Positions 42,067-50,593 of a DNA stretch of 64,000 bases are shown here, in pieces; the first letter of the stretch is position 1; every line of letters begins with the position of its first letter. Where the stretch lies: NCBI RefSeq assembly GCF_019145375.1, contig NZ_JAHSTX010000001.1, positions 62,001 to 126,000 of the forward strand, written 5' to 3'. The translations under genes and the position numbers were made by a program. The DNA is from Pseudomonas triticicola (GTDB taxonomy: Bacteria; Pseudomonadota; Gammaproteobacteria; Pseudomonadales; Pseudomonadaceae). Below the pieces are notes generated by a model that saw only the letters and a program-made list of their open reading frames with translations, made no database searches and had not been told where the DNA came from.

Positions 42067-43030
42067 AGTTCAGAATCACCAGCGCAGGGAATTCCTGCAG
42101 GCGCGCCGAGGTGATGTGGGCGAGAGAGCGGACCACGTCGAGCGGCTGGTCGAGACGGTAGTTGCCGGTGACGGCGACGTCGGCCAGTTGCTCGTTGTTG
42201 TTGATGATCCAGCCCGGGTAGTAGCGGCGCAGCTCGGCCAGCACCTGATTCAGCGGGCAGTTCTCGAACACCAGACGGCCTTCTACCCAGGCCAGATCGG
42301 CATTGGCGTCGAGCTTGGCCGGGCGATCAAAACCGTTGGGGCCGATGCGAATGCTTTCCCCGGCACGCAGGCGCACCCGGGCATCGTTGTGGGTGGCGCG
42401 CAGATCGACATCGCCACGTTGCACATTCACTTGCGCGACCCCGTCGAGGTAGCGCACGGCGAATGCGGTGTCGTGCACGCTTGCCTGCACCGGACCTGCG
42501 TCGATCTCCAGCGGCTGATTGCGCCCGCTGGCGATCTCGAAAAACGCCTCGCCCTGAAACAGCCGGGCCACGCGCTGTTGATCGTTGATGGTGCTGGAAA
42601 ACGCCGAGTTGGTATTGAGCAGGACCTTCGAGCCGTCCTCCAGTTGCAGCCGCTGACGCTCGCCGACCACGGTCAGGTGATCCGCTTGAATGCGCATCGG
42701 CAGGTTGCTGAAACTGAACAGCCCGAGGATCAGCACCGCAGCGGTAGCCAGCGGTTTCCAATGCGGGCGCAAGCGTTTGAGAAAAGTGATTTTTACCGGT
42801 TTTGCTGCCAGAGCCTCGGCGCACAGGGCGACTTGCGGGCCGTCCCAGATCGCCTGGGCCTTGGCGAACGCCTCGGCGTTCAAAGGATCAGCCGCCAGCC
42901 AGGCATGAAATTGCCGGGTCTGTTCCTCATCCGGGCTGCCGAGCACGATGAGCCAGTCCAGCGCCTGGTCCATTGCTGCTGCAGCGTCCCGCGCCGAATC
43001 GGGCGAAGGCGAGCGGTGGGTGTCCGTCAC
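42065..43030 (-). CDS. hxuR: FecR-family anti-sigma factor
   Basis: A 321-residue single-pass inner-membrane regulator. The cytosolic N-terminus (DUF4880-like, WLIVLGSPDEEQTRQFHAWLAADP) binds the sigma factor, the helix near residues 90-108 spans the membrane, and the periplasmic part has the FecR motif (LEDGSKVLLNTNSAF) and a C-terminal STN-like region (LNQVLAELRRYYPG) contacting the receptor. It keeps the ECF sigma inactive until heme is bound. Confidence 0.92.
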   Translation of the reverse strand: MTDTHRSPSPDSARDAAAAMDQALDWLIVLGSPDEEQTRQFHAWLAADPLNAEAFAKAQAIWDGPQVALCAEALAAKPVKITFLKRLRPHWKPLATAAVLILGLFSFSNLPMRIQADHLTVVGERQRLQLEDGSKVLLNTNSAFSSTINDQQRVARLFQGEAFFEIASGRNQPLEIDAGPVQASVHDTAFAVRYLDGVAQVNVQRGDVDLRATHNDARVRLRAGESIRIGPNGFDRPAKLDANADLAWVEGRLVFENCPLNQVLAELRRYYPGWIINNNEQLADVAVTGNYRLDQPLDVVRSLAHITSARLQEFPALVILN

Positions 43031-43078
43031 GGTGGTTCCTCAGGGCTTCTGGCGAAGCAAGGCTTCTGGCGAAGCAGT

Positions 43079-43180
43079 TTCTAGCTTCAAGCTGCAAGCT
43101 GCAAGCTGCAAGCCGGATGGGTTACTGCATTTCGTTTTTGCTTGCCGCTTGCCGCTTGAAGCTTGCAGCTCAAAGCTTGC
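43079..43180. repeat. Heptad repeat cluster (GCTGCAA/GCTTCAA/GCTTGCC units), copy 1
   Basis: Short tandem arrays such as AGCTTCAAGCTGCAAGCTGC lie on both sides of a 40-bp centre, the right half being roughly inverted. It occupies the gap between the anti-sigma and sigma genes and runs into the last codons of the sigma gene. A related cluster is at 53287-53362. Confidence 0.75.
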
Positions 43181-43697
43181 CACTGCCGTTATGTCGTTCG
43201 GCAACGCCGATGCAGATCGACATGATCAGTTTCAGTTCCTTCTGCACGGTGCTCAGCGAAACATCAAGTTCATCAGCGATTTCCTGATAGCTGTGGCCGT
43301 GCAAACGGCTGAGGATGAAGATCTGTTGCTGGCGCGGGCTGAGTTGGCTGAGGCTCACGTTCAAACGCTCCAGCAATTGTTCGGCGTGGGCGGCGTCTTC
43401 GGCGCTGCTGGCGGGCGCGGCGATGCTCTGCACGACATCTCGCGGCACGTCGTCGACCATGGTCCGCGCATGAATCTTGCGCGCGCGCAAATGATCCAGC
43501 GCCAGATTGCGCGCGGTCTGGAAGACAAAGGGTTCAAGGTGATCGATGGCCCGTTCGCTCAACGCCCGGGTCACGCGCAGGTAGGTCTCCTGCAACAGGT
43601 CTTCAGCGGTGCTGTGATTGTTGACCATCCGTTCCAGCGTGCGCAGCAGGGAAGTGCGCTGGGCGAGGAAGACGTGGTTGAAGCGCGATTGACTCAC
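43170..43697 (-). CDS. hxuI: ECF sigma factor (FecI type)
   Basis: A 175-residue sigma-70 of the extracytoplasmic, iron-starvation class. Region 2 is EDLLQETYLRVTRAL and region 4 is LSPRQQQIFILSRLHGHSYQEIADELDVSLSTVQ. It would direct RNA polymerase to the receptor promoter. It starts with GTG. The C-terminal codons overlap a heptad repeat, which gives the tail HNGSGKL. It is first in the unit and preceded by a Fur box. Confidence 0.93.
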   Translation of the reverse strand: MSQSRFNHVFLAQRTSLLRTLERMVNNHSTAEDLLQETYLRVTRALSERAIDHLEPFVFQTARNLALDHLRARKIHARTMVDDVPRDVVQSIAAPASSAEDAAHAEQLLERLNVSLSQLSPRQQQIFILSRLHGHSYQEIADELDVSLSTVQKELKLIMSICIGVAERHNGSGKL

Positions 43698-43722
43698 GGG
43701 AGGACCTGATCCATTTTGAGCG

Positions 43723-43741
43723 AATGATAATGCTTATCATC
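43723..43741 (-). promoter_or_regulatory. Fur box upstream of the ECF sigma gene
   Basis: AATGATAATGCTTATCATC matches the 19-bp Fur consensus well and is a near-perfect dyad (GATAA...TTATC). It lies 26-44 nt upstream of the sigma start, so iron-replete Fur would repress the whole heme unit. Confidence 0.85.
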
Positions 43742-43787
43742 CAGCTGAATGGTCAAGTGCTGATTTCAAATTGAAATCGGATCTCCT

Positions 43788-43874
43788 GTGGGAGCGAGCC
43801 TGCTCGCGAAGGCGTCGTGTCAGTCAATTCCATATCGACTGACAGAAAGCTTTCGCGAGCAGGCTCGCTCCCAC
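43788..43874. repeat. REPIN copy 6
   Basis: An inverted GTGGGAGCGAG pair, 22 nt beyond the gapA stop, between gapA and the sigma gene promoter. Confidence 0.93.
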
Positions 43875-43896
43875 AGGGATTGGGGGCCGGCTGGGA

Positions 43897-44898
43897 TTAT
43901 TCGGCGTTACACAACGCCAGGCAGTTATCCAGCATGCGGTTGGAGAAGCCCCATTCGTTGTCGTACCAGGCCAGCACTTTCAGCAACTTGCCGCTGACCT
44001 TGGTGTGGTTGGCGTCGAAGATCGACGACAGCGGGTTGTGGTTGAAGTCGCTGGAAACCAGCGGCAAGGTGTTGTAACCGAGAATTTTCGAATGCTGGCT
44101 CGCCGCTTTCAGCAGGGCGTTGACTTCGTCGGCACTGGCTTCTTTCTTCAGTTGCACGGTGAGGTCGACCAGCGACACGTTGATCACCGGTACGCGCACA
44201 GCCATGCCGGTCAGTTTGCCCGCCAGTTCCGGCAGCACCAGGCCTACCGCTTCGGCTGCGCCGGTCTTGCTCGGGATCATGTTCTGCGTGGCCGAGCGGG
44301 CACGGTACGGGTCGCTGTGATAAACGTCGGTGAGGTTCTGGTCATTGGTGTAGGCGTGGATGGTGGTCATCAGGCCGCTTTCGATGCCCAACTCGCGATG
44401 CAGCACCTGCGCCACTGGCGCGAGGCAGTTGGTGGTGCACGAAGCGTTGGAAATGATCTGGTGCGACTGACGCAGAATGTCGTGGTTGACGCCATAAACG
44501 ACGGTGGCGTCGGCGCCTTTGGCCGGGGCAGAAATGATCACCTTGCGGGCGCCGGCGCTGATATGCGCGGCGGCTTTGGCACGGTCGGTGAACAGACCGG
44601 TGCATTCGAACACTACGTCGATTTTTTCAGCGGCCCACGGCAGGTCGGCCGGGTTGCGAATGGCGCTGACGGCGATGCGGTCGCCATTGACCGTCAGGCT
44701 TTCGTTATCGTGCGCCACTTCGGCGTCGAAAGTGCCGTGGACGGTGTCGTATTTGAGCAGATGGGCATTGATCGAACTGTCACCCAGATCGTTGATCGCG
44801 ACGATCTGCAGGTCTTGACGATAGCCTTGGGTATACAGTGCGCGCAGGACATTACGGCCGATGCGGCCAAAACCATTGATTGCGATTCGAAGAGTCAT
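43897..44898 (-). CDS. gapA: Glyceraldehyde-3-phosphate dehydrogenase, type I
   Basis: A 333-residue GAPDH that oxidises the glyceraldehyde-3-phosphate produced by the Entner-Doudoroff aldolase. Rossmann [14 protein letters not shown] (Asp38, NAD-preferring) and catalytic Cys154 in [10 protein letters not shown] are visible. ATG 44898 starts [11 protein letters not shown]; an upstream in-frame ATG at 44979 would add 27 unconserved residues across the HexR site. It is divergent from edd and shares HexR control with it. Confidence 0.97.
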   Translation of the reverse strand: MTLRIAINGFGRIGRNVLRALYTQGYRQDLQIVAINDLGDSSINAHLLKYDTVHGTFDAEVAHDNESLTVNGDRIAVSAIRNPADLPWAAEKIDVVFECTGLFTDRAKAAAHISAGARKVIISAPAKGADATVVYGVNHDILRQSHQIISNASCTTNCLAPVAQVLHRELGIESGLMTTIHAYTNDQNLTDVYHSDPYRARSATQNMIPSKTGAAEAVGLVLPELAGKLTGMAVRVPVINVSLVDLTVQLKKEASADEVNALLKAASQHSKILGYNTLPLVSSDFNHNPLSSIFDANHTKVSGKLLKVLAWYDNEWGFSNRMLDNCLALCNAE

Positions 44899-44921
44899 GG
44901 AACAGCGCCGCCGTCGTTTTG

Positions 44922-44936
44922 TTGTTGGAATTACAA
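44922..44936. promoter_or_regulatory. HexR operator, gapA side
   Basis: TTGT-TGGAATT-ACAA is a perfect match to the TTGT-N7/8-ACAA HexR consensus of P. putida. It lies 24 nt upstream of the gapA start, within its promoter or leader. Confidence 0.85.
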
Positions 44937-44983
44937 GATTATTCGCATAAAAATAGAAAACAAGCCTTTTTAGTGGCAATATT

Positions 44984-44998
44984 TTGTTTTATCTACAA
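44984..44998. promoter_or_regulatory. HexR operator, middle
   Basis: TTGT-TTTATCT-ACAA is a second perfect TTGT-N7-ACAA, 62 bp (six helical turns) from the first. It lies between the divergent gapA and edd promoters. Confidence 0.82.
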
Positions 44999-45041
44999 CG
45001 AGTGACCTGAATCAACTGGTCCGAATGGTCAAAAAAGCCGT

Positions 45042-45056
45042 CTGTCATTCCAACAA
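45042..45056. promoter_or_regulatory. Possible third HexR site, edd side
   Basis: CTGT-CATTCCA-ACAA has one mismatch to the HexR consensus and lies 63 nt before edd, 58 bp from the middle site. Confidence 0.45.
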
Positions 45057-45118
45057 CAACGGCGTTTGATCAGCATAGACAATCAGGTCGCCACATCCGT
45101 TAGCCTGGAGTTCTACAC

Positions 45119-46945
45119 ATGCATCCCCGCGTTCTTGAGGTCACCGAACGGCTTATCGCCCGCAGCCGCGCCACGCGTCAGGCTTACCTTGCATTGATTC
45201 GCGGCGCCGCCACCGATGGCCCGATGCGCGGCAAGCTGCAATGCGCCAACTTCGCCCACGGCGTGGCCGGTTGCGGCACTGAAGACAAGCACAGCCTGCG
45301 GATGATGAACTCGGCGAACATCGCCATTGTGTCTTCCTATAACGACATGCTTTCGGCGCACCAGCCGTACGAAGTCTTTCCACAACAGATCAAGAACGCC
45401 CTGCGCGAAATCGGCTCGGTCGGCCAGTTCGCCGGCGGCACTCCGGCGATGTGCGACGGCGTGACCCAGGGCGAGCCGGGCATGGAACTGAGCCTGCCGA
45501 GCCGCGAAGTCATCGCCATGTCCACCGCCGTGGCGCTGTCGCACAACATGTTCGACGGCGCGCTGATGCTCGGCATCTGCGACAAGATCGTCCCGGGCCT
45601 GATGATGGGTTCGCTGCGTTTCGGTCATCTGCCAACGATCTTCGTACCGGGCGGGCCGATGGTTTCGGGGATTTCCAACAAGGAAAAAGCCGACGTCCGC
45701 CAGAAGTACGCCGAAGGCAAGGCCACCCGCGAAGAGCTGCTGGAATCGGAGATGAAGTCCTACCACAGCCCGGGCACCTGCACCTTCTACGGCACCGCCA
45801 ACACCAACCAGTTGCTGATGGAAGTCATGGGCCTGCACTTGCCGGGCGCGTCTTTCGTCAACCCGAACACACCACTGCGCGACGCCCTGACCCGCGAAGC
45901 CGCGCATCAGGTCACGCGCCTGACCAAGCAGAACGGCAACTTCATGCCGATCGGCGAAATCGTCGACGAGAAGGCGCTGGTCAACTCCATCGTTGCCCTG
46001 CACGCCACCGGCGGCTCGACCAACCACACCCTGCACATGCCGGCCATCGCCATGGCGGCGGGCATTCAGCTGACCTGGCAGGACATGGCCGACCTTTCCG
46101 AAGTCGTCCCGACCCTGAGCCACGTCTACCCGAACGGCAAAGCCGACATCAACCACTTCCAGGCAGCGGGCGGCATGTCGTTCCTGATCCGCGAACTGCT
46201 CGCCGCCGGCCTGCTGCATGAAGACGTCAACACCGTGCTCGGTCATGGCCTGAGCCAGTACACCAAAGAGCCGTTCCTCGATAACGGCGAGCTGGTCTGG
46301 CGCGAAGGCCCGACCGACAGCCTCGACGAAAACATCTTGCGTCCGGTGTCGCGTGCGTTCTCGCAGGAGGGCGGCTTGCGGGTGATGGAAGGCAACCTCG
46401 GTCGCGGGGTGATGAAGGTTTCTGCCGTTGCGCTGGAGAACCAGATCGTCGAAGCACCGGCGATGGTCTTCCAGGATCAACAAGACCTGGCGGACGCATT
46501 CAAGGCCGGTCTGCTGGAGAAGGATTTTGTCGCCGTGATGCGCTTCCAGGGCCCGCGTTCCAACGGCATGCCCGAGCTGCACAAGATGACGCCGTTTCTT
46601 GGCGTGTTGCAGGATCGCGGCTTCAAAGTGGCGCTGGTGACTGACGGGCGCATGTCCGGCGCGTCGGGGAAAATCCCCGCAGCGATTCACGTCAGCCCGG
46701 AAGCTTATGTCGGTGGCGCTTTGGCGCGCGTGCAAGAGGGCGATATCATCCGCGTCGATGGCGTCAAAGGCACCTTGGAACTGAAGGTCGACGCCGCCGA
46801 ATTTGCAGCGCGCGAACCCGCCAAGGGCCTGTTGGGCAACAACATTGGCAGCGGCCGCGAGCTGTTTGGCTTCATGCGCATGGCCTTCAGCTCGGCGGAG
46901 CAGGGCGCCAGCGCCTTCACTTCTGCCCTGGAGACGCTTAATTGA
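45119..46945 (+). CDS. edd: 6-phosphogluconate dehydratase
   Basis: A 608-residue IlvD/Edd-family iron-sulfur dehydratase that converts 6-phosphogluconate to KDPG, the first specific Entner-Doudoroff step. Cluster and family motifs [45 protein letters not shown] and [12 protein letters not shown] are present. It leads the edd-glk-gltR-gtrS operon, and its stop overlaps the glk start. Confidence 0.98.
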   Translation: MHPRVLEVTERLIARSRATRQAYLALIRGAATDGPMRGKLQCANFAHGVAGCGTEDKHSLRMMNSANIAIVSSYNDMLSAHQPYEVFPQQIKNALREIGSVGQFAGGTPAMCDGVTQGEPGMELSLPSREVIAMSTAVALSHNMFDGALMLGICDKIVPGLMMGSLRFGHLPTIFVPGGPMVSGISNKEKADVRQKYAEGKATREELLESEMKSYHSPGTCTFYGTANTNQLLMEVMGLHLPGASFVNPNTPLRDALTREAAHQVTRLTKQNGNFMPIGEIVDEKALVNSIVALHATGGSTNHTLHMPAIAMAAGIQLTWQDMADLSEVVPTLSHVYPNGKADINHFQAAGGMSFLIRELLAAGLLHEDVNTVLGHGLSQYTKEPFLDNGELVWREGPTDSLDENILRPVSRAFSQEGGLRVMEGNLGRGVMKVSAVALENQIVEAPAMVFQDQQDLADAFKAGLLEKDFVAVMRFQGPRSNGMPELHKMTPFLGVLQDRGFKVALVTDGRMSGASGKIPAAIHVSPEAYVGGALARVQEGDIIRVDGVKGTLELKVDAAEFAAREPAKGLLGNNIGSGRELFGFMRMAFSSAEQGASAFTSALETLN

Positions 46946-47901
46946 AACTGGCTTTGGTCGGTGACATCGGAGGCACCAACGCGCGGTTCGCGTTGTGGCA
47001 AAACCAGCAACTGCAATCGGTTCAGGTGCTGGCCACAGCCGACTTTGCCAGCCCGGAAGAGGCAATCGCTCTGTACCTGAGCGGGCTCGGGCTGGCGCCG
47101 GGCTCGATCGGCTCGGTGTGCCTGTCGGTGGCAGGTCCGGTGAGCGGCGATGAATTCAAATTCACCAACAACCACTGGCGGCTCAGTCGCAGCGCGTTCT
47201 GCAAGACCTTGCAGGTCGAGCAGTTGTTGCTGACCAACGACTTCTCGGCGATGGCGCTGGGCATGACCCGCTTGCAGCCCGGCGAATTCCGCGTTGTCTG
47301 CGAAGGCACGCCGGAGCCGTTGCGCCCGGCGGTGGTGATCGGCCCGGGCACTGGCCTGGGTGTCGGCACCTTGCTCGATCTCGGCGAAGGACGCTTTGCC
47401 GCGTTGCCGGGCGAGGGCGGCCACGTCGACCTGCCGCTGAGCAGCCCGCGGGAAACGCAACTGTGGCAGCACATCTACAACGAGATCGGCCATGTCAGCG
47501 CGGAAACCGCGTTGAGCGGCGGAGGCCTGCCTCGACTGTACCGGGCGATCTGTGCGGTGGATGGCCATGAGCCGATACTCGAAACGCCGGAAGCGATCAC
47601 CGCCGCTGGCCTTGCCGGTGATCCGATCGCTTTGGAAGTGCTCGAGCAATTCTGCTGCTGGCTCGGTCGCGTCGCCGGCAACAACGTGCTCACCACCGGC
47701 GCGCGCGGCGGCGTGTTTATCGTTGGCGGGGTGATTCCACGCTTCGCCGATTTCTTCCTCGCCAGCGGCTTCGCCCGCTGCTTCGCCGACAAGGGATGCA
47801 TGAGCGATTACTTCAAAGGCATCCCGGTGTGGCTGGTGACCGCGCCGTATTCCGGCCTCGTTGGCGCCGGCGTGGCCCTGGACCAATCAATCCCGACCTG
47901 A
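46942..47901 (+). CDS. glk: Glucokinase
   Basis: A 319-residue bacterial glucokinase (ROK-unrelated Glk family) that phosphorylates glucose delivered by the Gts transporter. Phosphate-1 motif [13 protein letters not shown], catalytic Asp in [10 protein letters not shown], and ATP-binding [11 protein letters not shown] are visible. It starts with TTG at 46942, overlapping the edd TGA by 4 nt (TTGA), so initiation probably depends on edd translation. Confidence 0.95.
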   Translation: MKLALVGDIGGTNARFALWQNQQLQSVQVLATADFASPEEAIALYLSGLGLAPGSIGSVCLSVAGPVSGDEFKFTNNHWRLSRSAFCKTLQVEQLLLTNDFSAMALGMTRLQPGEFRVVCEGTPEPLRPAVVIGPGTGLGVGTLLDLGEGRFAALPGEGGHVDLPLSSPRETQLWQHIYNEIGHVSAETALSGGGLPRLYRAICAVDGHEPILETPEAITAAGLAGDPIALEVLEQFCCWLGRVAGNNVLTTGARGGVFIVGGVIPRFADFFLASGFARCFADKGCMSDYFKGIPVWLVTAPYSGLVGAGVALDQSIPT

Positions 47902-47915
47902 AATGCAATCCAATT

Positions 47916-48003
47916 GTGGGAGCGAGCCTGCTCGCGAAAGCGGTGTGTCAGTCAACAGATCTGTTGAATGTTAAAACCGATTCGCGAGCAGGCTCGCTCC
48001 CAC
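47916..48003. repeat. REPIN copy 7
   Basis: An inverted GTGGGAGCGAG pair between glk and gltR, inside the edd-glk-gltR-gtrS gene row. Confidence 0.93.
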
Positions 48004-48081
48004 AAGGGTTTCTGTAGTGTTTGTTAGTTTGATGCTTAAGGCATAATCCGCCCCAACTCCAACAACAAGGATGCCTTCGAA

Positions 48082-48813
48082 GTGAGCTCAGTCAACAAGT
48101 CGATATTGTTGGTCGATGACGACCAGGAAATACGCGAGTTGCTGGAAACCTACCTGACCCGCGCCGGGTTTCAGGTGCGGGCCACCGCCGATGGTGCCGG
48201 TTTTCGTCAGGCGCTCAACGAGGCGCCCAGCGATCTGGTGATCCTCGATGTGATGCTGCCCGACGAAGACGGTTTCAGCCTGTGCCGCTGGGTGCGCCAG
48301 CATCCGCGTCAGGCGCAGGTGCCGATCATCATGCTGACCGCCAGTTCCGACGAAGCCGACCGGGTGATCGGTCTGGAGCTCGGCGCCGACGATTACCTTG
48401 GCAAACCGTTCAGCCCGCGCGAACTGCAAGCGCGGATCAAGGCCCTGCTGCGTCGCGCGCAATTCGCCCACGAGCGCAGCGGCAGCGAAGTGCTGGTCTT
48501 CGACGACTGGCGCCTGGACACGGTCAGCCATCGGCTGTTCCACAACGACGGCGAGGAAGTGATTCTTTCCGGCGCCGATTTCGCCCTGCTGAAACTGTTC
48601 CTCGACCACCCGCAGCAAATCCTCGACCGCGACACCATCGGCAACGCCACCCGTGGCCGCGATCTGATGCCGCTTGATCGCATCGTCGACATGGCCGTCA
48701 GCCGTTTGCGCCAACGCCTGCGCGACACCGAAAAACCGCCACGGCTGATCCGCACCGTGCGCGGCAGCGGTTATCAGTTGGCAGCCAATGTGGTTGCCGG
48801 CAATGCTCACTGA
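48082..48813 (+). CDS. gltR: Response regulator GltR (OmpR family)
   Basis: A 243-residue two-component regulator: receiver domain with Asp56 as phospho-acceptor (VILDVMLPDEDG), the acidic VDDDQE, Lys in LGKPFSPRE, and a winged-helix output domain (RDLMPLDRIVDMAVSRLR...RGSGYQL). In P. aeruginosa and P. putida GltR controls glucose porin and transporter genes with GtrS. GTG 48082 begins SSVNKSILLVDDD; an ATG 11 nt upstream is out of frame and closed. It overlaps gtrS by 11 nt. Confidence 0.95.
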   Translation: MSSVNKSILLVDDDQEIRELLETYLTRAGFQVRATADGAGFRQALNEAPSDLVILDVMLPDEDGFSLCRWVRQHPRQAQVPIIMLTASSDEADRVIGLELGADDYLGKPFSPRELQARIKALLRRAQFAHERSGSEVLVFDDWRLDTVSHRLFHNDGEEVILSGADFALLKLFLDHPQQILDRDTIGNATRGRDLMPLDRIVDMAVSRLRQRLRDTEKPPRLIRTVRGSGYQLAANVVAGNAH

Positions 48814-50272
48814 GGCGCTGGGCAAATTCGCCAGTCGCATACCGGTGCCGCGCTCACTGCTCGGGCGGATGCTGCTGCTGACCCTGCTGGCGGTGCTGTT
48901 CGCACAGACGCTGTCGAGTGTGATCTGGGTCTCGCAACTGCGCGCCACCCAGCTCGAAGGCTTGGTCACCAGCGCCCGCAGCCTGGCGCATTCGATGACC
49001 GCCAGCGTCAGCTATTTCCGTTCCTTGCCAGTGGCCTATCGACCGCTGGTGCTCGATCAATTGCGCAGCATGGGCGGTACCCGTTTTGTCGTGACCCTCA
49101 ACGACAAACCGCTGGGCATGGACGTGCTGCCGGTCACACCGCGCAAGGCCGCCGTGATGCAAGCGGTGGATGAAGTGCTGCGCCAGTCCCTCGGCCATGA
49201 CACGGACATTTCGGTGACCTTCGTCAGCCCCGAAGACCTGCGGATTTTCAACGCCGGGCTGAAACTTGATGAATTGCCGCGCTCCTGGGCGCACTACGCG
49301 TTGACGCTGGAGCCGGTGAATCCGCCGGTGCTGGTCACGCAAATTCAAATGGCCCCGGGCGAATGGCTGTACATCGCCTCGTTGCTGCCGGAGCCGTACA
49401 CCAGTCTCGAAGAGCAAGGCCTGCCGGCGCAGCAGGTGTGGTTTATCGTCCTCACCAGCGGCTTTTTGCTGTTGTTCATCGGCCTGCTGGTGCACTGGCA
49501 GAGCCGGCCGCTCAAGCGCCTGGCGCGGGCAGCGCGGGATCTCTCGCTGGGCGCCGACGTCGAGCCAGTGGCGGAGGGCGGTGGCAGTGAAGTGGTCGAA
49601 GTCGGCCGCGCGTTCAACACCATGCGCGAACGCATCAGCCGTTACCTGACCGAGCGCAGCCAGTTGTTCAGCGCGATTTCCCATGACTTGCGCACGCCAA
49701 TCACCCGCCTGCGCTTGCGCGTCGAACTGCTCGAAGACGAACAGCTGCAAGCCAAATTCGGCCGCGATCTGGATGAGCTGGAGCTGCTGGTCAAAGGCGC
49801 ACTGCAATGCGTGAAAGACACCGACATCCACGAGAACATCGAGCCGGTGGATCTCAATCACGTCCTCGATTGCCTGGTCGAGCCGTATCTGGCGCCGAAC
49901 GGCAATGGCCGCGTCACTCAGCATGGCCGCGCGCTGTCGGCGTATCCGGGCAAGCCGCTGGCGCTCAAACGCTGCATCGGCAACCTGATCGACAACGCCT
50001 TGAAGTACGGGCAGAACGCGCATCTGCACATCGATGACGATGACAGCGCGTTCGTTTTGCACGTCGACGATGAAGGGCCGGGTGTGCCGCAGCAGCGGCT
50101 GGAGCAAGTGTTCGAGCCGCACTTCCGTTTGGCGGGACAGCAGCAGGGCTACGGACTCGGTCTGGGCATTGCGCGCAACATTGCCCACAGCCACGGCGGC
50201 GAGGTGACGTTGCAGAACCTGCGTGAGGGCGGGTTGCGGGTGACGTTGCAGTTGCCGCGGTCTGTGGATTAG
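48803..50272 (+). CDS. gtrS: Sensor histidine kinase GtrS
   Basis: A 489-residue inner-membrane kinase: TM1 (about 26-46), a periplasmic sensor (about 47-210), TM2 (about 215-235), HAMP, the phospho-acceptor His in FSAISHDLRTPITRLR and an HATPase domain (NLIDNALKYG, DEGPGVP, GYGLGLGI). P. aeruginosa GtrS senses 2-ketogluconate and 6-phosphogluconate. ATG 48803 was chosen; an ATG five codons upstream overlaps gltR further. Confidence 0.94.
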   Translation: MLTEALGKFASRIPVPRSLLGRMLLLTLLAVLFAQTLSSVIWVSQLRATQLEGLVTSARSLAHSMTASVSYFRSLPVAYRPLVLDQLRSMGGTRFVVTLNDKPLGMDVLPVTPRKAAVMQAVDEVLRQSLGHDTDISVTFVSPEDLRIFNAGLKLDELPRSWAHYALTLEPVNPPVLVTQIQMAPGEWLYIASLLPEPYTSLEEQGLPAQQVWFIVLTSGFLLLFIGLLVHWQSRPLKRLARAARDLSLGADVEPVAEGGGSEVVEVGRAFNTMRERISRYLTERSQLFSAISHDLRTPITRLRLRVELLEDEQLQAKFGRDLDELELLVKGALQCVKDTDIHENIEPVDLNHVLDCLVEPYLAPNGNGRVTQHGRALSAYPGKPLALKRCIGNLIDNALKYGQNAHLHIDDDDSAFVLHVDDEGPGVPQQRLEQVFEPHFRLAGQQQGYGLGLGIARNIAHSHGGEVTLQNLREGGLRVTLQLPRSVD

Positions 50273-50277
50273 CCCCG

Positions 50278-50480
50278 AAAAGCCCCTCACCCTAGCCCTC
50301 CCGAAACGTCGGACCGCCCAGAGGGAGAGGGGACCGATTGGGGGATGCTGCTGAGCTGCGCTGACCTGTAAATGCGGTGATGAATCCATAATCGCCAATA
50401 TTTTTCAGGTCGACGGAGGACGCAAGACACCTCGGTCGGCCCCCTCTCCCTCCGGGAGAGGGTTGGGGTGAGGGTGCTTT
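50278..50480. repeat. Composite palindromic element, about 200 bp, copy 3 (left arm interrupted)
   Basis: Same ends and interior (GATGAATCCATAATCGCC, TTCAGGTCGACGG) as the other copies. The left hairpin is altered: GAAACGTCGGACCGCCCA replaces the CCGGAGGGA centre. It follows gtrS and can end the edd operon transcript. Confidence 0.88.
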
Positions 50481-50505
50481 TGCTCTTTTCTTTTGTCACA
50501 AGCCA

Positions 50506-50559
50506 GTGACAAACCCCGTCCCCTTCGTTACAAGCCCGCCCTGGCCCGTTGTTTAGACT
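50506..50559 (+). promoter_or_regulatory. Promoter/operator of the AGE isomerase gene, GltR-type direct repeats
   Basis: GTGACA (50506-50511), TTCGTTAC (50524-50531) and a -10-like TAGACT (50554-50559) have exactly the same spacing as in front of gtsA. The GTGAC/GTTAC half-sites repeat in direct orientation about two helical turns apart, the pattern expected for an OmpR-family regulator such as GltR. Upstream, TTTGTCAC/GTGACAAA also forms a palindrome. The regulator assignment is inference. Confidence 0.6.
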
Positions 50560-50577
50560 GCCCGCAGTCCTAACAAC
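50548..50577. promoter_or_regulatory. 30-bp inverted repeat over the AGE gene promoter
   Basis: Arms GTTGTTTAGACTGC and GCAGTCCTAACAAC (12 of 14 bases paired) with a 2-bp centre cover the -10 region and lie 16 nt before the start codon. It could be a repressor operator or a leader hairpin. The gtsA promoter keeps the left arm but not the right. Confidence 0.5.
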
Positions 50578-50593
50578 AAAAAAGGGTCACCCC

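Noticed and set aside
43079..43180. CRISPR-like array
   Set aside because: Units are 7 bp without unique spacers, and there are no cas genes.
45113..47065. Long open frame antisense to edd and the start of glk
   Set aside because: A shadow frame typical of high-GC Pseudomonas DNA; it has no start context and edd is unambiguous.
21231..48003. Insertion-sequence ends at the GTGGGAGCGAG pairs
   Set aside because: The inverted pairs are only about 88 bp, contain no coding sequence and recur seven times at gene ends, so they are REPINs rather than IS remnants.
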